A stretch of DNA of 60,000 nt. Source: Nematostella vectensis. Its lineage: Eukaryota > Cnidaria > Anthozoa > Actiniaria > Edwardsiidae. Of the stretch, positions 26,401-38,100 are shown piece by piece. The position numbers and the translations under genes are program-made. Location: assembly GCF_932526225.1 (NCBI RefSeq), contig NC_064036.1:3227501-3287500 (forward strand), in the 5' to 3' direction. The notes beneath the pieces were generated by a model that saw nothing but the letters and a program-made list of their open reading frames with translations, was not told where the DNA came from and did not search any database. Numbering within the stretch: the first letter of the stretch is position 1; the number at the start of each line of letters is the position of its first letter.

Positions 26401-29400
26401 CAGTAAGTATATATCACTTGATACATGTGACCCTTATCCAGTAAGTATATATCACTTAATACATGTGACCCTTATCCAGTAAGTATATGTCACTTGATAC
26501 ATGTGGCCCTTATCCAGTAAGTATATATCACATGATACATGTGACCCTTATCCAGTAAGTATATATCACATGATACATGTGACCCTTATCCAGTAAGTAT
26601 ATGTCACTTGATACATGTGGCCCTTATCCAGTAAGTATATATCACATGATACATGTGACCCTTATCCAGTAAGTATATGTCACTTGATACATGTGGCCCT
26701 TATCCAGTAAGTATATATCACATGATACATGTGACCCTTATCCAGTAAGTATATATCACATTATACATGTGACCCTTATCCAGAAAGTATATATCACATG
26801 ATACATGTGACCCTGATCCAGTAAGTATATATCACATTATACATGTGACCCTTATCCAGTAAGTATATATCACATGATACATGTGACCCTTATCCAGTAA
26901 GTATATGTCACCTGATACATGTGACCCTTATCCAGTAAGTATACACCTATTTCAATAAAGGTTGTCAGTGCAAATGGCGATTGGCAAATTGCAGTTGGCA
27001 GGACAACCGAAAGTAACCTTGCGTCTCAAAGAATTTGGATAAATCAAGACAATTATCCATTAAAGGTTACCAATGCTTGACATTGCTGGACTTTATTTAA
27101 CACCTTATGAATAATTAGTGCCCATAAGCCATTTACCATTCGCCATTTGCACTGACAACCTTTTGTGAAATAGGTGTATATCACATGATACATGTGACCC
27201 TTATCCAGTAAGTATATATCACATGATACATGTGACCCAGATCCAGTAAGTATATATCACATGATACATGTGACCCTGATCCAGTAAGTATATATCACTT
27301 GATACATGTGACCCAGATCCAGTAAGTATATATCACATTATACATGTGACCCTGATCCAGTAAGTATATATCACATTATACATGTGACCCTGGTCCAGTA
27401 AGTATATATCACTTGATACATGTGACCCTTATCCAGTAAGTATATATCACTTGATATATTTGACCCTTATCCATTATTATAGTATATATCATTTGATCCA
27501 CATGACCCTGATCTCTGAAGTCTTTTATTCGCTATTATTATAATGATCCACCTGACCATAGTGCTTGATCAAGGAAGTTTGTAATACCAAATCTCTGTCC
27601 CCTAACAAGCCCTCTCTTTTGTTTCCTAGATCAAGGGTATTGACAGCATCGTTGACAGCTATATGAAGCCAGAGTCACAATTTTCAGGAGACCCCATATG
27701 GGGGAAAATTAACCGTCCTGAATATGTCTCACCACTTGATGACCTGGCTTTTGACATGTACCAGGTGGGATAATGCCACGTATCGATTGACAGTGCACGA
27801 CAGCAAAAGTCAAATAGTGCCATACACTAGATCTGGAACCGCTTTAAACCTACAGACTCTGAGACAGTAGATTTAATTCAGTTTAATTTGTAGGGTTGTT
27901 AAATTATAATGCAATAAACTATGCACACTACAGCATGTACATTTTACATGGAGGGTCATTAAACAATACAAGACATTAACTTGTGCTTTTCCAACCTATA
28001 AATCTTTACCTTATGATAATTGTCATTAATTAAAGGATCCTGAGACTGCTAACTTGATTAGAAAGCTTGAAGCCAAGAAAAAGGAAGCAGTCCAACGTAA
28101 GTTATCTTGAAGGTTCAAGATTATCTGGTTATTAATTTCTACACAAATCAATTAGTGAAATACCAAGACAGTTACTGTTAGCAGAAAGCAAACCGTAAAA
28201 AGGGATTTTGTTTATTGACTGTCAAAGCTTAAGATATGCCATACAGTTTTATTCCATACGATAATGCTATATTTTTCATTTAGAGGAGAGATATGATTTT
28301 GCCAAAAAGTTGAAGGTTGTGATCTCTGAACTGTACAAAGCTGGAGAAAAGCTTGGCAAGTATGAGGTAGAAAAGAAAAGAGCTGTGGAACAAGAAGACT
28401 ATGACCATGCACAGGAGAAAAAGGTACTGATCAACTGAGTTGCAAAAATTTGTGAAACCCAACTAAGTTACTAAATGTTACTAAGTTACTAATTCTAATT
28501 AATCCAATTAAAATCAGATTAAAAACAAGCTGCTGTAGGTTTAGACAGGGGAGTACTTCAAGCTACTGTAGTAGCTGGTGCTAATGTCCATAAAACCTCA
28601 GCCATTTGCTTTTTATCTTTCCCCTCAAAGTGATCATTGATTCTTTACCCACTGCTTAAGTGGTGCTACAGGCTTTGGATCTTGAATGGAATTGTGTTCT
28701 TCCTTTTATGAGTTTGAATGTTTTCTCTAAAGCGTGAAATTGATGAGTTCAGGCTATATGTATATCGCCAGCTGGATATCAGCGCCCTGCTGGAGCTAGA
28801 TGGGGTAGGTTGATCACTTTTTAAAAAGATCTTAGTTCCAAATATTCCAAGGTTTATAATTATTTATGATTGTCATGTTTTTTGTCTTGATTTAGAAGTC
28901 ATACAACCAGCAGCCGCCACTACACATTAGTAAGTATATTGAACTGTCAGATTATATACTGTTGAATAATGATGGATTAACTCTATATAGAAAATTTAGC
29001 TTGTGAATGACCCATGTAAAACTATGCCATTGTATCATTGCATCTACTTTGAAAAGCTTTAAGTTAGGCTATTGTACCTATCACTTTGTTTTCTTTACAG
29101 CCTCCCCTCCCTTACCCCCATTGGTTTCACAGAGAACACCTCCCCCTGTGCAGCAGGCAGAAAGGAGGTCGCCACCCATCCGGCCTGCACAGACCTACAC
29201 TTCACCTGAGCCTACACGACAGGATTTCACTTCTCCTATTGCAGTAAGTATCAGTACTTAAACATGGTCCTGGCAGTTTCTGAAAGTTTTAAAATGTATA
29301 CGTTTTATTTCACATTTTTAAGACATTAAAAAACTCATTTCATTTTGATAGTGGTCTAAAAAGTCTTTTATTCAAAATCCAGATAATTATTTAGAAATTG

Positions 29401-30637
29401 AATAGAAATGATAGACCCTGCCAAGATTTCACCCTGCCAAAAGTGTTTTATCTAAAGGAAATAATATCTTATGTACTTATGTGCATGTTTGATTACTTTT
29501 CACACCTTGGATTTAGATAACTCGAGGAATGGTAAACTATAGCCTAGCACTGTTTCCATGGAGATTGATGGTATTTTTTTTCCAAGGTTGACCAAAGTCA
29601 GAATGAGGATCGGCCACTCCCTGCTCTTAAAAAGTAAGCTACACATTGCTAGTTAATGTAAAATGTAAAAACTCTTTTAAGTTCCCCTCTCCCCTCTTCA
29701 GCTGTCTCATTGACACTTCTTTCTTTGCTTGTTTTTTAAATGTCTTTGTTTTTTTCACTTTTCAGCAAATCTCTAGAGCAAGAAGGTGAGAAACCATCAG
29801 ATCTGCCCCTGATTGAATAATCCATCCAATTCACAATCACTTCATATGAATATTAAACAATCATATTCTTTCACACATTTTTTTTTACATTTAACAGAAC
29901 CCATCCCAGAGGAGCCTGTAACAGCTAAGACAGGTATAAAGCTATTTTAAGATTGTGTAGAATGGTACTGGCTTTACTTCTCTAACCAGACTGTCTTTGC
30001 TAGGGCAGCACCAAAATAACCATGCCATGCAAGTCAGATCTACAGACCTCAAGATTTTATTTATTTATTTATTTTTTGCCAGGAGATGGACCCGAACCTC
30101 TTAAAGAAAATGATCTACGCACAGCAGGCATGGCTGTTGATGTGTTTGGAGAACATTTGGTAAAACAAATACTCAAAGCCCCCTTCTTAAAAAAAAATAT
30201 TAAATAAAACTTTTACATAAATAGCGAATAGCATAAGTTCAAGTGATAAACTATTGATGCATATTATGTATCTATATTCTCCTGTGTAGCCAGTACAAAC
30301 ACAGATATGTAGCTAGGGGGATGCTCAGGGCGCAAATACATCATACTTACTTCTTTATTTGCTACTACTTACAGAGTACAGATTTGCTCAGTAGCATTTT
30401 ATGACTCACAGTGTCTCCTGATAACTGTAGTTTTTTTTTCAATCCCTATATCTTCCTCTCCTTTAGGTGCAGTGCGCCTTCTCCAAACAGTGGAACTTCC
30501 GGCAAGAAGCCATGGAGATGCTTGAACAGGAAATGACGTCATCTTCACCGGACCTCACAAGTGACAAAGAACCTCGTAACGTTGTCAGGGCAACTGTCAT
30601 ACTATTGAAGAAGGGAATCAAGGAGAAAGTACTAACT
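23458..30637 (+). CDS. CEP104: CEP104, coding exons 1-18 (N-terminal half)
   Basis: Exons: 23458-23532, 23888-23925, 24037-24134, 24775-24856, 25036-25075, 25532-25630, 25793-25867, 27630-27764, 28036-28096, 28284-28423, 28733-28804, 28896-28929, 29101-29243, 29587-29633, 29766-29785, 29898-29933, 30083-30159, 30467-30637. Every join keeps frame. The order of conserved blocks matches the centrosomal/ciliary-tip protein CEP104: an N-terminal jelly-roll (SGWQSSRFCLYPQEIVLQ, GYVGLSDNES, ARELKSIHLDAEGQFIKLL), then SPLDDLAFDMYQDPE, coiled coil with ERYDFAKKLK, a Pro-rich linker, and the start of the TOG domain (NDLRTAGMAVDVFGEHL). CEP104 acts at growing ciliary microtubule plus ends, where its TOG domain binds tubulin. 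The transposon at 31218 separates this half from exon 19. Confidence 0.95.
24150..24612 (+). repeat. 27-bp minisatellite in CEP104 intron 3
   Basis: About 17 diverged units of AAGGGAGACCACACCCCTAT plus ACAGA, starting some 15 nt after the exon 3 donor. The unit does not include exon sequence. It generates spurious frames on both strands. Confidence 0.85.
25851..27475 (+). repeat. 38-bp minisatellite multiplying the CEP104 exon 7 splice donor
   Basis: Roughly 36 units by length of TGACCCTTATCCAGTAAGTA plus TATATCACATGATACATG. The first unit is the end of exon 7 itself (ATGACCCAGATCCA|GTAAGT, junction at 25867/25868), so almost every unit holds a consensus 5' splice site. The array is interrupted by a MITE at 26944-27176. 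Confidence 0.95.
26944..27176. mobile_element. TA-flanked MITE inside the minisatellite
   Basis: Terminal repeats CACCTATTTCA...AAAGGTTGTCAGTGCA on the left and TGCACTGACAACCTTTT...TGAAATAGGTG on the right, about 38 bp each with small gaps. Flanked by TA (26942-26943 and 27177-27178), as in Tc1/mariner-type insertions. Non-coding. Confidence 0.85.
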
Positions 30638-31423
30638 GTAAGTTAGTATGTGTTTTGTGCTTGTGAATAAGAAATCAGGGTGTAGCTGATTATGCACTAA
30701 TTTGCCATAGCATTCTTATGTAAATTAGCCACACAAATACAAGAAACAAGAGGTCACTTGGAAAAATTGAGTCTATTAGTAAGGTGGTAACTGGAGTATA
30801 AGGAATCAATCTAGCTCATCATTCTACTAATTGGTGTTAAACCTTATACAAATTAGCAGTTTTTTAAAGGGAAATACATTTTCAAGTCAATAAGCATTGC
30901 ATACCATACCCTAATTTTCTAATTAAGATCTAATTTCTCTATTCTTTCCCCTGGCCAGTCCAGTCTAGCTCTGTTCATTTGGTACAATATATATCAGTAA
31001 ATATATATACAAACACCATGATATGATACAAAGTCTTTACCAAGGGTAAATAAAAAGAACAAGCAAAGAACTAAATTTCTCCCACTCTAAAAGAAATAAA
31101 AGCAAAAAAAAAAAAAAAAAAATTGGGAAGTACAAAAGTATGGATAGTATGAGGAGTACGTGCTATTCTAAGGCCCAACCTTTACAATAGAATTATTTAT
31201 CAAAGGAGAATATATTAGGGTCATTCCACAGTATTTTGAGCCTGAACATCAAATTCTGAAATCAACTATTTCTGACTTAATTTGCTTATCAACTTAAAGA
31301 GTGATGCCTGAAGTTTATTCAACAGGTGTCTGTTTCTAAATAAAAGTAAAGGGAAAAGGAGAGGGTAAACAAAATTCTAGTGCTGCTAATGATTATAAAA
31401 GTCCCCAAAGTTTAGGTAAGGCT

Positions 31424-32902
31424 GTGAGACGAGTGCAAAAGCACTTACCGAAGAGTCCCTCAAAAGTGCCTCATGTGCTAGCAAAGGTTGTACAAGCAAT
31501 GTCACCAGGCAAACGAAAGTCAGTCATTGAAGCAGTTGACAGTTCTTCAAAGAAAAGAAAGCCAGCTGAAGATCCCAGAAAGCAGCGATCAGATGCATTG
31601 TCAGACAAGAGTATTAAAGAAGTTGAAGAATTTTATAGAAGAGATGACATAAGTAGAATGTGCCCAGGTAAAAAAGACTGTGTGTCTGTAAAAACTAGCA
31701 AGGGGCGAGAAGTGAGGAAAAAGAGATTGTTGCTTTATAACATTGCTGAGGTGCACCAAATGTTTAATAAGAGAGAATCAGATACAAGCATTGGTTTATC
31801 GAAGTTTGCATCCCTCAGGCCACCAGAAGTAATACCTATTACCTTAAGAGATCAAGAAGTTTGTGTTTGCAAGTATCACGAGAACATAGAATTACTTCTG
31901 AGTGAAATTAGCAAAGCTGTCCCTGGAGTTTCCAAGACGGCTGATGAGATGTTGTGTAAAACTGTGTGCAGTACAAATGATGCAAAGTGCATGGAAAGAG
32001 ACTGTAGCAAATGTGATGTTGAGGGGTCAGTCAATGACATGTTTGACGAATGCAATGAAGATCAGTCAGTCTCCTATTATCAGTGGGAGACTTCTGATGA
32101 TGGAATAGTGAGGAAAGTGCAAGTTAACTGCAATCTTGGAGAGGCTAAAGATGATCTTATAGTACAGCTCCAGCCATTTGGAAGACATGTGTATAACATC
32201 AGGCGTCAGTACATTGAGCTAGCGGTCCTCAAAGAAACACTGGCACCTGGAGAAATTATTGTACACGAAGATTTCGCTGAAAATTTTCAGCTTAAACATC
32301 AACGAGAGATCATGGCTGCACACTGGCACAATGAAATGGTGACAGTGTTTACTGCAGTGGTATACTGTAGGGATGATGGGGGAGAGTTGCAGCATTTGTC
32401 TTATGCTGTTATAAGTGACGAACTCTCTCATGACAAGTCGTCTGTCTATGCATACAACTCTCTGATTCTTGAAGATGTTAAGAAAGTAACAGAAGTAAAG
32501 AAGGTCCACTACTGGTCTGATGGTCCCTCCTCACAGTCCAAGAATAGTTACAACTTGTCAATTGTGGTGTACCATGAAAGGGATTTTGGTTGTGATGCCA
32601 CATGGAATTTTTTTGAGACTGCGCATGGGAAAGGCCCCTGTGGTGGTATTGGTGGGGAGGTAAAGAGAGTGGTTTGGCGGGCAATACTACAGTCAAGCGT
32701 GGTGGTAACCTCAGCCAAGGAGTTTGCAGACACAGCAAAACAACTGTGCAAGAAGATTAGGGTTCTCTACTGTTCAGAGGACCAAGTGGGGTTGGTAACT
32801 GAGAAGCTTAGAACCCGATGGAACAGTTGCAAAGCAATCCCTTCCACACACACTATTCACTTTGTGACCAAGGTGGATGAGGTAACCATTAAAAGTGGCT
32901 AA
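31424..32902 (+). CDS. Transposase-like protein of the intron 18 transposon (492 codons)
   Basis: A long open frame without an ATG at its 5' end (GTG 31424), so a short upstream exon may be missing. The N-terminal part is basic (SPGKRKSVIEA, KKRKP). A Cys-rich block follows (CSTNDAKCMERDCSKCDVEG). Then comes a region with spaced acidic residues, EDFAENF, ISDELSHD, WSDGPSSQSKN, and a closing WNFFETAHGKGPCGGIGG. This order fits an RNase-H-like DDE transposase core and matches a recurrent family of uncharacterised metazoan transposon proteins, as I recall it. The catalytic assignment is inference. The frame ends 8 nt after the start of the next one. Confidence 0.65.
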   Translation: MRRVQKHLPKSPSKVPHVLAKVVQAMSPGKRKSVIEAVDSSSKKRKPAEDPRKQRSDALSDKSIKEVEEFYRRDDISRMCPGKKDCVSVKTSKGREVRKKRLLLYNIAEVHQMFNKRESDTSIGLSKFASLRPPEVIPITLRDQEVCVCKYHENIELLLSEISKAVPGVSKTADEMLCKTVCSTNDAKCMERDCSKCDVEGSVNDMFDECNEDQSVSYYQWETSDDGIVRKVQVNCNLGEAKDDLIVQLQPFGRHVYNIRRQYIELAVLKETLAPGEIIVHEDFAENFQLKHQREIMAAHWHNEMVTVFTAVVYCRDDGGELQHLSYAVISDELSHDKSSVYAYNSLILEDVKKVTEVKKVHYWSDGPSSQSKNSYNLSIVVYHERDFGCDATWNFFETAHGKGPCGGIGGEVKRVVWRAILQSSVVVTSAKEFADTAKQLCKKIRVLYCSEDQVGLVTEKLRTRWNSCKAIPSTHTIHFVTKVDEVTIKSG

Positions 32903-33806
32903 GAATTCTCAGTTCTCCCAACAGGATTGCTGTCAAGAGCATGTCTTGATATCAAAGAGCCCCCTGTCTCATCAGCCTAGTGGAAAGGATTCAAAGCAAG
33001 TGCCAGCAGCAGTAAAAAAAGATCCAGGACAAAAAGCTGCAACCAGACCCTGTGCAACGAATTCGAAACGGGTGCCAGCATCAGTCGTAGCAAAAGAGAC
33101 AGGCCAAGTGAAGGCTCCTTATCTGACAACTGACTTTGGCTTGCCTCCAATGCTTAAGGATAGATTCAGAAATCCTGGTCATGTCACTGCTATCCCTCAC
33201 AAGGCACAGCTATTGTCTGGGATTATAAATGGTCAAGTTAAATTCAAAGGCAAAGGAGTCATATCACCAAATGATCTAAGCTCGCTCCAGGGAGGGCATG
33301 CAAAGGAAGAAGATAACTTTCTTACCAACTTTGCTGTTGATACATACCTTGAAATGCTCCAAACTGCTTCGCCCAACATTGTTGTATTTCCTTGGGAACA
33401 ATTTGAGAAGTCATCAATCATCAAACGCCAATTATCTGCTAAAGGAAAACTCCTTGAAAAAGATCTTATCATCGCACCTTGCTGCCCAGCGGGAGGTAAC
33501 CACTGGTTTCTGGTGGTAGCTGTACCCAAGGAAAAGACCATATTTGCTCTTGATAGCCTAGCAGGGTCATTTATTGAACCCACAGCTGAAGCTGCTATGT
33601 GCAAAATGTGGCATATCCTCAAGAAGGCTGACGGCAGTTTGGACATAGCTACATGGAGGTTTGCATCAAACAAACCAGGCGATTTGCCACAACAAGCCAA
33701 TGGAATTGACTGTGGTGTATTTCTTTTAATGTATGCTAGGTGCTTGGCCACTGGTGCCCCAATGCTCTGCAAGATCCTGACATCCCAGCAGTTAGAGACC
33801 AGATGA
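32895..33806 (+). CDS. Ulp1/SENP-like C48 cysteine protease of the transposon
   Basis: The first 75 residues are low-complexity. A C48 peptidase-like domain follows with the expected catalytic series: His203 in GNHWFLVVA, Asp220 in FALDSLAG, Gln267 in PQQANG and Cys273 in GIDCGVF. Such proteases cleave SUMO-like modifiers; several eukaryotic transposon groups carry them. The frame opens with GTG and overlaps the end of the transposase-like frame by 8 nt, so it may originally be a fused or spliced product. The sequence of the domain continues in another frame from about 33740, indicating a frame disruption after the catalytic Cys. Confidence 0.75.
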   Translation: MAKNSQFSQQDCCQEHVLISKSPLSHQPSGKDSKQVPAAVKKDPGQKAATRPCATNSKRVPASVVAKETGQVKAPYLTTDFGLPPMLKDRFRNPGHVTAIPHKAQLLSGIINGQVKFKGKGVISPNDLSSLQGGHAKEEDNFLTNFAVDTYLEMLQTASPNIVVFPWEQFEKSSIIKRQLSAKGKLLEKDLIIAPCCPAGGNHWFLVVAVPKEKTIFALDSLAGSFIEPTAEAAMCKMWHILKKADGSLDIATWRFASNKPGDLPQQANGIDCGVFLLMYARCLATGAPMLCKILTSQQLETR

Positions 33807-34084
33807 TATTAGAGCTTCACTACCAAGCCTTGCTTCCCCCACAAACAAGCATCATTGAGAAAGATCAGTATTATGCAGTGGATTACGTGAAGAAATACTA
33901 CATAGGTAGAGCCTTAGATGCATCTAGTGATGGATTCCTTATACCATTCAAGTTTCTATATTATGTTGGAGCACAGAAGTTTGGCTGGCCAATCAGAGAT
34001 GATGTAGAAAGTGTCCACCCCTCATGTGTATTCCATGGCCCACTGGCATTGCAGGGAAATGGGCCCTTCGAAGTCCCAACTTAG
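33740..34084 (+). pseudogene. Out-of-frame C-terminal continuation of the Ulp1-like ORF
   Basis: The frame shifts relative to the protease around 33740-33806, and the downstream peptide (MILELHYQALLPP, YYAVDYVKKYYIGRALD, KFGWPIRDDVESVHP) looks like genuine protein sequence with no start of its own. Either an indel has broken the gene or a small intron is present. The stop is at 34082-34084, before the right terminal region. Confidence 0.55.
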
Positions 34085-35149
34085 ATGAGGTAGAGGCTGT
34101 TTTCAAGTTGCTAAAAAAATAAAATGGCCTGACTGATCATTACAGATAATGATAATATCATAGCACCCATGTTATTATATGTACTTGTGTACATTGTGTT
34201 TCTAGCCCTTCGAGAGCCCACTAAGATGAGGTAAGAGACCGGGTCTCTCAAAGCAAGGGTCAGACAACTTAACTAGCTGTTAATGTGTTGCCACATTTGT
34301 AAGAGAGTTGGTGTTGAACTGGATTTAAGATTAAAAGTGTCTGCTACAGAAAACTTTAATAATTGTACTGTTATAATAATTTTTTGTATATGCTAAAAAG
34401 TAGATTCCATAACAATTTTCTAGAATCTTTTTGTGCTGGGATATGACTATCTAACATGCTGAGATAAAACTATACTATATGAATGAAATACATTTTGAAA
34501 ATATTTCCTATGTTTTTGAGTGCAGTAAGCAGCATTTTTTGTGGTTCTTCTCTTATTTGTAGTTTAGTGCCCTTGTGTAGACTCCGCAACGTACACTCCG
34601 CAACAGCACCAGTCCATCTAAAACTAGCAATTTCACCAAGAAGATAAAACAAAAGCAAAATATTCTTATTGCTTAAATCAACCCAGAAGAATGTTGTTCC
34701 TTATTATTTAAGCCCCATTTAAAAATATTCAGAAAGTTCACAGAGTTTTTAAGGTAAAGTTCATTTCTAAAAAAATTGGATTTTTCTGCGTAGACTCCGC
34801 AACGGCTGTATATTATCAACTATCTCAGAAGCATTTAAACTTTGCAATATCCCCTTCCTTACTGTTTGTAGTACTTATACCCCTTTCCCCTAGAAGTATA
34901 CTTTTATTAAGATAAACACTCTTAATTAGAAGTTATAATGTCTCAAATCTCTCCAAATGTAGACTCCACAGCATACAGTTTACTGTGGAATGACCCATTA
35001 ACTGGCACCAATACAAAAATACATATGATAACTGATCTTAGAGTAAAAGTCATGGAGGCCAAAGTGACTCAAGACTTTTGGTAATATATGTTTTGCATAT
35101 GAAATAGAATTAAGAGAGAAAAAAAAACAAATGCGATGTTTTTATCTAG

Positions 35150-38100
35150 GTATTCACTCCATGCCTGGGTGTTCTCCGAGCGCTCTTGCATGCGTATATC
35201 CCACACCACAGGTAAGTCTTAGTATACGCTCTTATTAACATTTGTTCTAAGATGCCTGCTGATGAGTGGATTTCGGTTCGAGGGTATGAGGGGAGTGCCC
35301 TATCAGAGAGGGACAAGAGAAATGTGGCTTATCAGAGAGGGGACAATAGGAGGGTGGCTTATCAGAGAGGGACAAGAAGAGGAGGGTGGCTTATCAGAGA
35401 GGGACAAGAAGAGGAGGGTGCCTTATCAGAGAGGGACAAGAAGAGGAGGGTGACTTATCAGAGAGGGACAAGAAGAGGAGGGTGGCTTATCAGAGAGGGA
35501 CAAGAAGAGGAGGGTGCCTTATCAGAGAGGGACAAGAAGAGGAGGGTGACTTATCAGAGAGGGACAAGAAGAGGAGGGTGCCTTATCGGAGAGGGGCAAG
35601 AAGAGGAGGGTGCCTTATCAGAGAGGGACAAGAGAAATGTGGCTTATCAGAGAGGGGACAATAGGAGGGTGGCTTATCAGAGAGGGACAAGAAGAGGAGG
35701 GTGCCTTATCAGAGAGGGACAAGAAGAGGAGGGTGACTTATCAGAGAGGGACAAGAAGAGGAGGGTGCCTTATCGGAGAGGGGCAAGAAGAGGAGGGTGC
35801 CTTAACAGAGAGGGACAAGAGAAAGGTGGCTTATCAGAGAGGGACAATAGAAAGGTGGCTTATCAGAGAGGGGACAAGAGAAAGGTGGCTTATCAGAGAG
35901 GGACAAGATAAAGGGTGGCTTATCAGAGAGGGGACAAGATAAAGGGTGGCTTATCAGAGAGGGGGTGGCTGTTTGATAGAGGAACTCATAAGTGGAGATT
36001 TTTATTTGACTCCTTTCTTTTGACTTCCTTTCATAGGATAGGAAAGGCAGAAATCTCCCATGTTGTTGAGAAGGTAAGAGTTAAACTAAACGGTGTATAT
36101 GCGGTGTTCAAGTTATGCTACATGAAATTATCACCACTAAGTGTTGCTTAATTTTTAGACTGTCCCAGCTTTACTTGTGAAATCAGGAGAAACGGTAAGG
36201 GCTCAATCTGTATGTATACTCTTTGTCCACCTTCTTAAAAATTGATCCCTGGCTTAACTGAGTCCTGACCCTAAGCTATCATTAAATTGCTGAAAACTTG
36301 AATATTCATAGAATTAAATATTTTACATATCTGATTTCCCCCAGACCCCAAGAACTAGGGATGCAGCCATTGAAATGATCTTGGAGATGGCAGCTTATAA
36401 GGATGTTAAGGTACGAGCGAGGCGAACTGCATTCAGGGACATCCGTGTGTGTACAATATCGGCAACATGAAGTTAAACGTTTTCTTTCCATGTAAAGTTT
36501 TCGCACCAACCCAATGAAAGAAGACGTAGTCTTATATGAAAATTCTGTACGTCCCTGTATATTCTTTCAAGGTACTCTGTCGACAGATAGCAGATACAGA
36601 TAACTTGTTACTGTAAACACATACTCTGTACTATCTACAATTCTTGCATACATCATAATAAATTTGATACTTATAATGCAGAACTGTATATACTTTTTAT
36701 CCCTTGACTACGTAATCCAAGGCGTCCTGTTGTCGTGTTGCAGGGGCTTGGGGTTATTGCAGACCTGGTGACACAGCCAACCAAATCAAAACAGGTAAGT
36801 GGTGGGGAACCTGTGTTAACCTGGGGTTATTGCTGACCTATGCCGCATTCACACCAAAAGCATGTTGAGTTAAACAAGGTTTTTTTTCTTTGCCTGATAA
36901 CTTGCCAAGTTTCTCATTGTGTTGAATCCTTACTAGCTAAATGATCACTTAGTAACATGTACAGCACAGTCTATTAAGTTTTGTTCTTGGTTCTGCCCAC
37001 TCTTGGGAGATTGAGATTTAAACCAGTTTAAACCAGCACTTAAACCAGTTAAACTGGTTTAAGTGCTGGTGTGAATGCGGTATCAGTGACACAGCCAATC
37101 AAAACAAAGAGTTCGTGTTTTTAGGGTACTCTTCAGTATTGATTAGGTTGCTTGAAGTATTCCTGTTGTGCTCGTTGGATTGACATTAGCTCTTATTACG
37201 CCAGGCTCAATGATAAATTTCCTTCTTTTTGAGGTGCTATTTTCCTTCTTTGCTGTTTGCTCTGTCTTCCTAAACCTTCTGTTACCTAGGCTCCATGGCG
37301 GTTACTCAAGAGTCGGCTGGAGATCATTGATAAGTTGCTCCCTGTCCTCGATGTGGAAAGTGGTCAAGCCGGGTGTCTGTCGCTGGAGGCTGTCATGCAT
37401 GTAGCTGTCCCCGCACTTGATCACAATAATGGGGAGGTCAGGGATGCAGCAGTCAAGCTCATATTCGAGCTCTACAAAAAGGTATTTGTCACGTGATATT
37501 TGACTTTACACTAGGAAAGGAAGCATAGACGGAGTATACATAAACGCTTACCGTTTGTGCAAAAATCACTGCGAAGAAGATGCAAGTTGAGAAGGAAGAA
37601 AAATAATCATCCCATTCTTCCCTTCTCCACTTGGGACTCTTTCGCAGTGATTTTTACATGCTTCCTTCTACGTCTCTGTTTCATGTCCTAGTGAAAAGCT
37701 TCCATATGAAAAGCCTTCAGGCCAAAGCTAAGAATTTAGAACTTTTCTTTCTCAAACCCAAGGTTAACACCTTAAAGTGTTGAGTATGTTGATGTGAATA
37801 GAGAAATGGTCCAGTTGTATATGAATGCAACCAAGAATGGGACAAAAGGAATACATCACACCAACACAGTGCAAAACGTTTTGGAGAGGGGCTTATTTGG
37901 CGGAGGTGCTTTCCTATATTTTTTCTTAGGTGAGGCGCTTATTTGGCACTTTTCTGGGGGGGGGGCTCTTATTCCAGCAATCACAGTACTTGTACTATAA
38001 AAACATTTCAATATACCATTTCAATGTCTGTTTTGTTCTAATAGGTCAAAGACCCTGTGAAAGGCTTTTTACCCAATGATGAACCTGCGACACGTAAGAA

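Larger units (their letters stand above)
31218..34996 (+). mobile_element. DNA transposon with 16-bp inverted repeats in CEP104 intron 18
   Basis: GGGTCATTCCACAGTA (31218-31233) and its exact complement TACTGTGGAATGACCC (34981-34996) bound 3779 bp, flanked by ATTA on each side (31214-31217 and 34997-35000), a likely 4-bp target duplication. Inside are transposase-like and Ulp1-protease frames. The right end has subterminal repeats of TAGACTCCGCAAC (near 34578, 34792, 34960, the last degraded) not seen at the left end. It lies between CEP104 exons 18 and 19 in the same orientation and leaves exon phases intact. Confidence 0.85.

Noticed and set aside
35252-35942. Open frames of 63-219 codons rich in YQRGTRRGG, SERDKKRRV
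   Set aside because: Produced by the 32-bp minisatellite, which lacks stops in all three frames; lies in a CEP104 intron.
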